DNA from: an uncultured Bacilli bacterium
GTDB lineage: Bacteria; Bacillota_I; Bacilli_A; RF39; UBA660
Reading direction: 5' to 3'
Assembly (NCBI GenBank): GCA_910583945.1
Contig: CAJTYF010000014.1
Location: 1-31,906 of the forward strand
DNA: 31,906 nt
The translations under genes were made by a program, and so were the position numbers. The stretch's first letter is position 1; every line of letters begins with the position of its first letter. Below the pieces are notes generated by a model, which saw only the letters and a program-made list of their open reading frames with translations, had not been told where the DNA came from and searched no databases. Below are positions 14,240 to 20,290 of this stretch, piece after piece.

Positions 14240-15002
14240 ATGAAAGAAAAATATTTAAAAGAAGTGAATGTATTAAACGATGTCTTATTTAAAGCGTTAA
14301 TGTGTCATGAAAGAAATAGAACCTTTGTTGTTGACATTCTTCATGCATTAACAGATATTGCAAAAGAAAGTCTTTATCATGCCACGTATATTGGAGGAGA
14401 AGAAATTCTAAAATCCAATTTAAAGGAAAAGAAACAAGCCACAGATTTAACCATAAGAATTAATGATAAAAATCGCATCATTGTTGAAATGAACCCATTT
14501 AAATATGTGAAAAATCTTTGTAAAAAGAATACAACTTATGCCTTTTTGTTAAGTGTCAAAGCCACTCCTAAAAACGTTCAAGAGTATTCAAGGATTATTC
14601 TGATTAATATCGATAACTTCAATCGTTTTAACACAAAAAAAGCCATAATAAGATTTAAATTAAGAGATGAAGAAGGGCACATTGAAACAGAAATCTATGA
14701 ATCCATTCATTTAATTCTTGAGAATGCTAAAAAGAATACTTAATGGAAGCCATCGAAACAATAAAAGAACTTGCTACAAATGAAGAATTTGTGACGTATT
14801 ACGATTTAGAAGAAAAACACAAATGGGAACTTGAAAATGTAAAAATGGGATATATGAAGAAGCAACGAAAAAGAATTCATTAAAAATCGCAAAAAATATG
14901 TTAAAAAAAGGGATTGAACCCTCTTTAATTTCTGAAATAACCCATTTAACGATTGAAGAAATTAAAATAAAAGAAACTTCATTTAATAAGTGCTTTTTTT
15001 AA
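14240..15002 (+). pseudogene. Decayed Rpn-family PD-(D/E)XK nuclease (transposase-like) gene
   Basis: ATG 14240 with AAGGAGA starts a protein read to a stop at 14741-14743. Its first 165 residues resemble the Rpn/PD-(D/E)XK nuclease family transposases: NDVLFKALM, then ATDLTIRINDKNRIIVEMN, the degenerate nuclease core. The family's C-terminal part continues in a second frame from 14743 (MEAIETIKELATNEEFV, EEKHKWELENVK) and, after another frame change near 14855, in a third frame (YEEATKNSLKIAKNMLKKGI, then SLISEITHLTIEEI) to 15002. About 40-60 residues usual between these blocks seem missing. Frameshifts and deletions mean it is not functional. It runs into the end of the convergent SEDS gene. 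Confidence 0.8.
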
Positions 15003-16074
15003 TATTTAAAATAAAACCTAAAAAGATAAAATAAACAATCATATTTGAGCCACCATAAGATAAAAAAGGAAGTGGAATGCCCATAATCGGAACCAAGCCT
15101 AAATTCATTAAAATATTATAAATTTGTTGAAATAAAAACAAATATAAAAAGCCATGGATAAATATTTTATAAGATAAATCTTGAGTTTGAGTTAAAAGAT
15201 GGATAAAATAAAAACAAAGAGTAAACAAACAAAGCATTAATAAGCAACCTCCAACAAATCCAAACAAACTAATAAATAAAGTAAACACAAAATCCGTTGG
15301 AAACTCTGGAACATAAAGTAAACTTTTTTGTAAAAAAGAACCCCAAAGTCCCGCATTTCCAATGGTAATCAAAGCGTTATTAATTTGCATGCCGCTTCCA
15401 TCTTTAAAATGAATTAATCGGTCCATTCGGTAGAAAATACTTGTTCCCAAGTAATGAATTAAAAGATCTTGATGAAACAAATACAAATAAATAAAAGAAC
15501 CAATCAGACCACTGATAAGAATAAAGGCAAGCACAAACCATCTTTTCCGAATATCTGATAAAACATAACACGAAAATAAGAGAAGGAAATAAAAAATAAT
15601 GGCACCTGTATCGGGTTCTAAAAAAACAAGAATGGAAGGAAGCAACGTTACTATAAAACATTTAAAAAGATAAAAAAACTCTTTTTTATGATAGTGAAAA
15701 TCATCCGTTAACTTAGATAAATAAAGAAGAAGAGAGACTTTCATAAACTCACTCGGTTGAAAATTAAAAAATTTAAATGAAAACCAAGCTTTTGATCCAT
15801 TAACTTCTTTACCAAAAAATAATACCAAAAACAATAAAAGTAAACCAAAAAGATAAAAATAAAAACTATAATGAAAAAAGAATTTAATTTTCACTTTTTT
15901 TAATAAAAACAGAATAAAAAAGCCAACAAAAAACCATAAAACTTGTTTAAATAAGTGCAAAGAATAAGTATCCTTAATAAATTTCGCTTGATACATACAA
16001 AAAAAGCTACTTATCATCAAAAGAAGCAAAGGAAAAAATAAAAGTAAATGGTATTTATAAATAAACTTTTTCAT
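14983..16074 (-). CDS. SEDS-family peptidoglycan glycosyltransferase (RodA/FtsW type)
   Basis: 363 residues from ATG 16074; an in-frame TTG at 16092 with AAAGG just before it is an alternative. About ten transmembrane helices. Family motifs are present: NGSKAWF, QPSEFMK, FLEPDTGA, the catalytic Asp in VPEFPTDFVF (equivalent to the essential Asp of RodA/FtsW), and near the C-terminus MGIPLPFLSYGGSN. SEDS proteins polymerise lipid II into glycan strands with a partner class B penicillin-binding protein. RodA is slightly more likely than FtsW or SpoVE, but the sequence alone is not decisive and no partner PBP is in the window. Expressed alone, from the minus strand. Confidence 0.9.
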   Translation of the reverse strand: MKKFIYKYHLLLFFPLLLLMISSFFCMYQAKFIKDTYSLHLFKQVLWFFVGFFILFLLKKVKIKFFFHYSFYFYLFGLLLLFLVLFFGKEVNGSKAWFSFKFFNFQPSEFMKVSLLLYLSKLTDDFHYHKKEFFYLFKCFIVTLLPSILVFLEPDTGAIIFYFLLLFSCYVLSDIRKRWFVLAFILISGLIGSFIYLYLFHQDLLIHYLGTSIFYRMDRLIHFKDGSGMQINNALITIGNAGLWGSFLQKSLLYVPEFPTDFVFTLFISLFGFVGGCLLMLCLFTLCFYFIHLLTQTQDLSYKIFIHGFLYLFLFQQIYNILMNLGLVPIMGIPLPFLSYGGSNMIVYFIFLGFILNIKKSTY

Positions 16075-16131
16075 AACTATAGTATGTAACAAAAACCTTT
16101 TTTTATCATAAAATTAAACGAGGTGTTCAAA

Positions 16132-16422
16132 ATGACAAAAAAATTACCAGAAGTTTATGTAGTACCAATCACGAAAGAAATAAACAACAATAAAGAAATA
16201 TTTAGAAGTTACGATAAAGAAGAAATATTAGAAAAAAAAATACCTATTGATAAAAACGACATTAATAAAATTTTTAAAGAAAAAGACCATGTGTATAAAA
16301 GTAAAATCATGATAAATGACTCAAAAATTGTTGAAGCAATTGGTCTTACAAGTACTTCTTTACTTACTTTAACTGGAGAAAAAATTCCATTAGAACAAAT
16401 TACGTCAATAAAAAAAGTGTGA
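16132..16422 (+). CDS. Conserved-looking small protein, function unknown
   Basis: 96 residues from ATG 16132, with CGAGGTG at 16119-16125; GTG at 16123 is a weaker alternative. Soluble, Lys/Ile-rich. The N-terminal half is polar (KKLPEVYVVPITKEINNN), the C-terminal half more beta-like (SKIVEAIGLTSTSLLTLTGE, then IPLEQITSIKKV). I recognise no family. It is transcribed divergently from the SEDS gene and convergently with the EIIB-like gene, whose terminator overlaps its last codons. Confidence 0.6.
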   Translation: MTKKLPEVYVVPITKEINNNKEIFRSYDKEEILEKKIPIDKNDINKIFKEKDHVYKSKIMINDSKIVEAIGLTSTSLLTLTGEKIPLEQITSIKKV

Positions 16423-16432
16423 AAGCACACTT
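16411..16432 (-). terminator. Terminator of the EIIB-like gene
   Basis: AAGTGTG (16415-16421) and CACACTT (16426-16432) form a 7-bp stem with a 4-base loop. On the minus strand it is followed by six T. It overlaps the last codons of the convergent plus-strand gene. Confidence 0.8.
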
Positions 16433-16748
16433 ATAACAAATCATCAATATATTTTTTTAACTGTCTAGCATCTTTACCAAAAATAATTTTTAATTGATTA
16501 TCAATTTCGACAATTCCTTTTGCTCCTAATTTTTGAATACTATCTTTATCCACAACAGTAACATCTTTTAAAATAACCTTAAAACGAGACATATTACATT
16601 CAGCATTAATAATATTATCTTTTCCACCTAGATAATTAATTAATTTATTCGCTTCAACACTAAAATCTCTTTTCATTAATTTTATAACAATTAATGAAAT
16701 AATAAGTAAAATACCTAAAATAATAGCGTATTGAAAAAAAGTATTCAT
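16431..16748 (-). CDS. Membrane-anchored EIIB-like domain lacking the normal phospho-cysteine position
   Basis: 105 residues. One transmembrane helix at residues 5-25, then a domain at 30-105 that aligns without gaps to glucose-type PTS EIIB: GGKDNI (41-46), a region matching DACITRLRV of E. coli PtsG as ECNMSRFKV (50-58), then KLGAKGIVEI and IIFGKDARQL. In that alignment the phosphorylated Cys position is Asn52, while Cys51 is one residue earlier. No EIIC or EIIA is encoded nearby. It is therefore unlikely to be a normal sugar transporter subunit and may be a regulatory or structural derivative. Ribosome binding site AGGTGAT; the -10 is TATAAT on the minus strand at 16765-16770. Confidence 0.8.
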   Translation of the reverse strand: MNTFFQYAIILGILLIISLIVIKLMKRDFSVEANKLINYLGGKDNIINAECNMSRFKVILKDVTVVDKDSIQKLGAKGIVEIDNQLKIIFGKDARQLKKYIDDLL

Positions 16749-16810
16749 ACAATCACCTAATAGAATTATACAACAAAAGAAGAAAATTTAAAACCTTTTT
16801 AAATCCTAGA

Positions 16811-16837
16811 ACTATTTTTAATTTTTTTCATAAATTA
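16811..16837 (+). promoter_or_regulatory. Sigma-K-like promoter of the CotZ-like gene
   Basis: AC at 16811-16812, a 16-base spacer, and CATAAATTA at 16829-16837 fit the Bacillus sigma-K consensus (AC, N16-17, CATAnnnTA) at every defined base. The start would fall near 16845, followed by the ribosome binding site AAAGGGTG and the ATG at 16869. It is in front of a coat protein gene, the usual class of sigma-K target. Confidence 0.6.
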
Positions 16838-16868
16838 ATAATGAGAACAGATGAAAGGGTGAAAAGTT

Positions 16869-17312
16869 ATGTGTAATAAAGAAAATGAATGTAAAGAAAA
16901 TACAAGTTGTATTGCTGAAATATTAAACGTAATCTTAGTTCTTCAACAAAATGCCTGTCCTGAAAATTGCTTAGATTCTTGTGATCGACCAATGCTTGGG
17001 GGAGGACCTAACTGTTTAATTTGTAATACACGACCTATTATGCTTTACACTTGTTGTGGTAATGGTGCTCCATGGACAATGCCAACAAGTAAAGACTCTA
17101 CAGCAACTTGTACTGAAATATCAACAACCTGTTCAAGCGTATTTAGAGTAGAAAAAGTAGATGGAAATTGCTGTACTTGTCGAGTTCTTGCTGATAATCC
17201 TGATACTACAAGTGTCAATCCATATGTTGCGACAAGTTCTTTCTTTACAATTAGTTTAGATTGTGTTTGTGCAATTCGTTGTTTAACAGATACATTCGTG
17301 GACTGTGTATAA
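16869..17312 (+). CDS. CotZ/CotY-family cysteine-rich spore-coat protein
   Basis: 147 residues with 19 cysteines. Features of the CotY/CotZ family (PF10612 type) are in order: an N-terminal CxxxxxC start and helical segment CIAEILNVILVLQQNACPENC, a central FRVEKVDGNCCTCRVL, and a C-terminal FFTISLDCVCAIRCL. In Bacillus these proteins form the disulfide-linked crust or exosporium base layer in the outermost spore coat. The length is close to CotZ. No signal peptide is expected, as coat proteins assemble from the mother-cell cytoplasm. The promoter resembles sigma-K sites. Its presence argues that the host makes endospores. Confidence 0.88.
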   Translation: MCNKENECKENTSCIAEILNVILVLQQNACPENCLDSCDRPMLGGGPNCLICNTRPIMLYTCCGNGAPWTMPTSKDSTATCTEISTTCSSVFRVEKVDGNCCTCRVLADNPDTTSVNPYVATSSFFTISLDCVCAIRCLTDTFVDCV

Positions 17313-17325
17313 GTATTTCTTAAAT

Positions 17326-17367
17326 AAAAAAAAGACAAGTAAGAAATTTTCCTATTTGTCTTTTTTA
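17326..17367. terminator. Bidirectional terminator between cotZ-like and xre genes
   Basis: AAAAAAGACAAGTAAG pairs, with G-T wobbles, with CCTATTTGTCTTTTTT around a short loop, giving A- and T-runs on both sides. It serves both convergent genes and covers the stop of the minus-strand regulator. Confidence 0.85.
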
Positions 17368-17601
17368 ATTTTTATATTCTAAAACATCTGTAATGTTACA
17401 ATCAAGAACAAAACAAATTTTAGCAATAATTTCTAAATCGACTCTAGAGACTGTATTATTATAATACCTTGTAATCAAATCATAATTAGTGCCCATCATA
17501 TTACAAAGCTTATTACGACTAACACCTTTTTCATTCAATAATTCCTTAAGTCGAATATTAATTTTACCAAAATCTTCTAGAACATATACTAAATTATTCA
17601 T
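17365..17601 (-). CDS. Xre/Cro-type helix-turn-helix regulator
   Basis: 78 residues. An N-terminal extension of about 12 residues is followed by a five-helix Cro/C1 domain: INIRLKELLNEKGVSRNKLC, NMMGTNYDLITRYYNN and VDLEIIAKICFVLDCNITDV, resembling short regulators such as YozG. It lacks any effector domain. AGGTGG lies at 17606-17611 on the minus strand, and a near-perfect palindrome starts three bases further upstream, a likely operator for autoregulation. The regulator is transcribed away from the 54-aa protein and ABC exporter genes; control of that unit is possible but only suggested by position. Confidence 0.85.
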   Translation of the reverse strand: MNNLVYVLEDFGKINIRLKELLNEKGVSRNKLCNMMGTNYDLITRYYNNTVSRVDLEIIAKICFVLDCNITDVLEYKN

Positions 17602-17613
17602 CTTTCCACCTCA

Positions 17614-17631
17614 CAATTGATATATCTATTG
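17614..17631. promoter_or_regulatory. Operator candidate of the Xre regulator
   Basis: CAATTGATATATCTATTG is an 18-bp palindrome with one mismatched pair of nine, placed just upstream of the ribosome binding site of the regulator gene. An additional AT-only palindrome, ATTTATT/AATAAAT, is at about 17648-17665. The rest of 17632-17800 shows nothing else I can support. Confidence 0.5.
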
Positions 17632-17811
17632 CTCATATAACTATTATAAATTTATTTAAAAATAAATAACACTCACTTTTTTTAATTGATAGTTTTAGAG
17701 TTAAATGATTTTTAATTATAATAGAAACATTTTAACTAATTTTATTATATCTAAGAACAGCTTTAAAAAATGTTGAATTCTGTCGATGAAAAAATAAAGC
17801 TTAATTTTTTA

Positions 17812-17820
17812 TGCTATAAT
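17812..17820 (+). promoter_or_regulatory. Extended -10 promoter of the 54-aa gene and ABC exporter
   Basis: TGcTATAAT at 17812-17820, 32 bases before the ATG at 17852. A second TATAAT at 18017-18022, right after the small gene, could drive the exporter separately. Confidence 0.55.
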
Positions 17821-17851
17821 AGTTTAAATAAATTGAGAAGAGGAAAGTATT

Positions 17852-18016
17852 ATGAAGAGTTATGGCTTAGGTTTTGAAGAAAATAATACGAAATTAAGAA
17901 ATCGTTATTTTCCAGAGGTTACTTATCAAATGAAAGAATTTGAGGGTGTCAATCAAATAAAATACGGTTACCAAGATGAAGAAAAAGATGCAGTTTTAAT
18001 TTACAAAAAAATCTAG
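17852..18016 (+). CDS. 54-residue protein upstream of the ABC exporter
   Basis: Starts MKSYGLGFEENNTKLRNR and ends DAVLIYKKI, 54 residues, stop TAG at 18014-18016. GAGGAAAG at about 17839-17846 and an extended -10 promoter precede it, so it is a real small gene despite its size. It is soluble and charged, has no signal peptide, double-glycine leader or cysteines, and matches no family I recognise. The exporter gene begins 41 bases downstream on the same strand. It could be a regulator or partner of the exporter; a secreted peptide precursor is less likely from its composition. Confidence 0.65.
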   Translation: MKSYGLGFEENNTKLRNRYFPEVTYQMKEFEGVNQIKYGYQDEEKDAVLIYKKI

Positions 18017-18057
18017 TATAATAAAAAAGAAATTTTTTAGAGTGAAGCAGGTGTTTT

Positions 18058-19776
18058 ATGACGAAAAAACAATTTTATAAAACGATTCTTTCTTTTTTTA
18101 CGAAAAGAAAGTTTTCTTTCATTCTTTTTCTTATTTTAGGGGGGCTTAATTTAGTTTTTGGATTAATAGAACCATTCTTTAGTGCCCAATTATTGACAGG
18201 GATTACTTCTTTAAACTTAAAAAATATTCTTCTTTTTGCTTTTTTGTTTATGCTTCTTGCTTTAGGGGAACAATTTTTTCGTTATATTCAAAGAGAACAA
18301 AGGAACATATTGGAAAATAAAATCAGTTTAGATATGAAAGCTTTTATTTCCAAAATTCTTTTTGCTTTAGAACAAAAAAACTTTGATGAAAAGGGAACGT
18401 CCTTTTTTGGAACTCGAATGAATCGTGATACAGAAGTGGGATCTAGTATCTTAGCGTGTTTAGAATGGAATCTTTCTAGTGTCCTCCATTCTTTTGGGGT
18501 ATTAATTTATATATTTATTTTGAATATTCCTCTAGGATGCTATATTCTAATAACCTCAGGAATGGTTTATTTATTTCGTTTAAAAAGTGTGAAAGTAAGA
18601 GAAAAAAGACGTAAACTAGCAGATGATGAATACGAAAAATACAACAGTGATTTTGTAGAAATTATAAGAGGAATACGAGATATAAAAGCCTTAAATTTAA
18701 AAAAAGAGATCATTGATAAAATCACGAAAGAACAAGAAAAAATCTATGAAATAGCCAAAAAAAATCGTAGAGGAGAGGATGTTTGGTCCGAACTAGAATG
18801 GGCGATGAAAAAAATATTTGACTTTGGTTGTTTAGCCTTTGCCGTCTATTTAGTAACCAAAAATGTATTATTAGGAGCTAATTTAATTATTTTATATACC
18901 TATAAAAATGAAGCCTTTCATTTTCTAAATTCTATTTCTTACTTTTACGAAAATATGGTAGATATACGTTATACCTTAAATCGTCTTTATGAACTAATGG
19001 ATGAAAAATTGTACTCTCAAGAGCATTTTGGCAAGGTGCATTTAAAGAATGTTAAAGGGGATTTAATTTTTACAGATGTTTCTTTTACTTATAAAGAAGA
19101 ACCAGTATTAAAAAATATTTCTTTTCATATTGAATCCAAGGCAACAGTAGGGTTTGTAGGCAAAAGTGGGGCAGGAAAATCAACGATTTTTCAGTTGATT
19201 TCTAAAATTTATACTCAAAATTCTGGAGAAATTTTAATTGATGACATTCCTATTTCTAATTTAGATGAAGAAACAATCCGTAGTAATATATCTTTTATAA
19301 CACAAAATCCTTATCTTTTTAACATGACCATAAGAGAAAATTTGAAAATTGTAAATCCTAAAGCTATGGAAAGCGAAATGATTAAAAATTGTAAATTATG
19401 TGCTTTTCATGATTATGTTATGAGTCTTCCAAAAGGGTATGATACTTTTATTGGTGAAGGAGGCGTTATCTTATCGGGTGGATTAAGACAACGTTTGGCG
19501 ATTGCTAGAGCCTTAATGAAAAAAAGTAAAATTATATTATTAGATGAAGCCACGAGTTCTTTAGATAACGAAACACAAGATTTTATTAAGAATTCTATTC
19601 AAAAAATTAGTGCAGATTATACGATTCTTATTATTGCTCACCGCCTGTCAACAGTAAAAGATTGTGAACGCTTATTTGTAATTGATGAGGGACAAATCGT
19701 TGGAGAAGGAACGCATGAAGAATTAATAAAAAACAACAAATTCTATAAAAAACTATATAAACATGAATTAGAATAA
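18058..19776 (+). CDS. ABC exporter, transmembrane and ATPase domains fused
   Basis: 572 residues. Residues 1-320 are an exporter-type transmembrane domain of about six helices; residues 335-572 are the ATPase domain. Walker A is GKSGAGKST, the signature is LSGGLRQRL (Leu where Gln is more usual), Walker B is KIILLDEATSSLD with the catalytic Glu present, and the switch His is in AHRLST. The length is normal for a half-transporter that works as a dimer. No second half-transporter is nearby, so a homodimer is likely. No N-terminal C39 peptidase domain is present. The substrate is unknown. AGGTG precedes ATG 18058. Confidence 0.92.
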   Translation: MTKKQFYKTILSFFTKRKFSFILFLILGGLNLVFGLIEPFFSAQLLTGITSLNLKNILLFAFLFMLLALGEQFFRYIQREQRNILENKISLDMKAFISKILFALEQKNFDEKGTSFFGTRMNRDTEVGSSILACLEWNLSSVLHSFGVLIYIFILNIPLGCYILITSGMVYLFRLKSVKVREKRRKLADDEYEKYNSDFVEIIRGIRDIKALNLKKEIIDKITKEQEKIYEIAKKNRRGEDVWSELEWAMKKIFDFGCLAFAVYLVTKNVLLGANLIILYTYKNEAFHFLNSISYFYENMVDIRYTLNRLYELMDEKLYSQEHFGKVHLKNVKGDLIFTDVSFTYKEEPVLKNISFHIESKATVGFVGKSGAGKSTIFQLISKIYTQNSGEILIDDIPISNLDEETIRSNISFITQNPYLFNMTIRENLKIVNPKAMESEMIKNCKLCAFHDYVMSLPKGYDTFIGEGGVILSGGLRQRLAIARALMKKSKIILLDEATSSLDNETQDFIKNSIQKISADYTILIIAHRLSTVKDCERLFVIDEGQIVGEGTHEELIKNNKFYKKLYKHELE

Positions 19777-19784
19777 AATAAATC

Positions 19785-19810
19785 AGTCTTTTCTACGAAG
19801 ACTATTTTGT
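19785..19810. terminator. Hairpin after the ABC exporter gene
   Basis: AGTCTT (19785-19790) and AAGACT (19798-19803) form a stem with a 7-base loop, followed on the plus strand by ATTTTGT and on the minus strand by GATTTATTTTATT. It could stop transcription from both sides, weakly. Confidence 0.5.
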
Positions 19811-19826
19811 AGTAAGTAAAACCATT

Positions 19827-19854
19827 TTGTATTGAATTTATAAAAAAGTATGAT
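19827..19854 (+). promoter_or_regulatory. Possible plus-strand promoter opposing the small minus-strand unit
   Basis: TTGTAT at 19827-19832, a 16-base spacer and TATGAT at 19849-19854 point rightward into the structured region 19870-20115. An RNA from here would be antisense to the 42-aa gene. Confidence 0.35.
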
Positions 19855-19889
19855 AAGATTAAATTAATAGAGCTTTAGGAGACTATTGC

Positions 19890-20018
19890 CTATTGTTTGT
19901 TATAATAGACAATCACTACAATGTTGTTATTTTCAATGTTGTGGGTGGATGTCTTTTTGTTTGAACCTTTAACCAAAAGTCCCCCAAAAACTTCTAAAAT
20001 TACTTTTAGAAAGACCAT
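19890..20018 (-). CDS. 42-residue peptide gene inside the structured unit
   Basis: Starts MVFLKVILEVFGGLLVKG and ends NNIVVIVYYNKQ. A consensus AAGGAGGA lies seven bases before the ATG at 20018, the best ribosome binding site in its surroundings. The N-terminal 16 residues are hydrophobic and amphipathic, the middle is polar (SNKKTSTHNIENNN), and the C-terminus is hydrophobic again. A preceding 13-codon reading frame (MSILLLNFFCGFG) lies in the leader at about 20090-20049. Two readings are possible: a type I toxin-like peptide held in a folded mRNA, or a double-glycine-type peptide (VFGG at residues 10-13) for the neighbouring exporter. The double-glycine leader lacks the usual Glu, and no family match is known to me. 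Confidence 0.5.
   Translation of the reverse strand: MVFLKVILEVFGGLLVKGSNKKTSTHNIENNNIVVIVYYNKQ
19898..19906 (+). promoter_or_regulatory. Antisense extended -10 promoter inside the 42-aa gene
   Basis: TGtTATAAT at 19898-19906 on the plus strand is identical to the -10 elements of rnjB, the pgsA-HD gene and ftsK in this window. A transcript would start at about 19913 and run antisense through the coding region and ribosome binding site of the 42-aa gene. Confidence 0.4.
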
Positions 20019-20123
20019 AAATAATCCTCCTTAAATTTGATTAACCAAACGTCAACCAAAACCACAAAAGAAATTGAGTAGCAAGATACTCATGGCAACA
20101 TCATTCCTAAAGCTCGAATAATT

Positions 20124-20152
20124 ATTCTAAATAAAGTAAAAAAGTCTGTAAA
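20124..20152 (-). promoter_or_regulatory. Minus-strand promoter of the structured unit
   Basis: On the minus strand TTTACA (20152-20147), a 17-base spacer and TAGAAT (20129-20124) predict a start at about 20117-20115, exactly where the 11-nt closing sequence begins. Confidence 0.6.
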
Positions 20153-20210
20153 GAAAAAGAGTTCGACAAATTTTGAATAAAAGATATCCTTTCAAACAAA
20201 AACCCCCATA

Positions 20211-20239
20211 TTTACAAAGAAATCTTTTTTTGTTATAAT
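20211..20239 (+). promoter_or_regulatory. Promoter of the RNase J-like gene
   Basis: TTTACA at 20211-20216, 17 bases, then extended -10 TGtTATAAT ending at 20239; a near-consensus vegetative promoter about 50 bases before the ATG at 20291. Confidence 0.8.
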
Positions 20240-20290
20240 ACAAGTGCTCCAAAAAACTTTAAAATAAAATAAAACAGAAAGAGATGAAAG

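Larger units (their letters stand above)
19870..20115 (-). ncRNA. Structured 246-nt transcript closed by an 11-bp end-to-end helix
   Basis: The first 11 bases on the minus strand, GAGCTTTAGGA (20115-20105), are the exact complement of the last 11, TCCTAAAGCTC (19880-19870). After an internal loop the helix resumes as TTGCC/GGCAA. Inside are a GAGTA/TACTC hairpin, a perfect 8-bp hairpin TTCTAAAA/TTTTAGAA (19992-20011) just after the start codon of the 42-aa ORF, and a hairpin over its stop codon. The -35/-10 pair on the minus strand places the start of transcription within two bases of 20115, so the complementary ends coincide with a transcript end. The 3' end is not defined by a strong terminator. 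No known RNA family was recognised. Confidence 0.55.

Noticed and set aside
14089..14292. 67-codon frame between the Tyr-rich gene and the Rpn remnant
   Set aside because: No ribosome binding site, lysine-run composition, spans a likely terminator and overlaps the Rpn start in another frame.
19870..20115. MITE or retron for the inverted-repeat-bounded 246-bp element
   Set aside because: No target-site duplication flanks it, no reverse transcriptase or transposase is nearby, and a promoter and consensus ribosome binding site inside fit a transcript better.
19870..20115. 6S RNA, tmRNA or RNase P RNA
   Set aside because: None of the conserved cores is recognisable, and the region holds a well-formed reading frame with a strong ribosome binding site.
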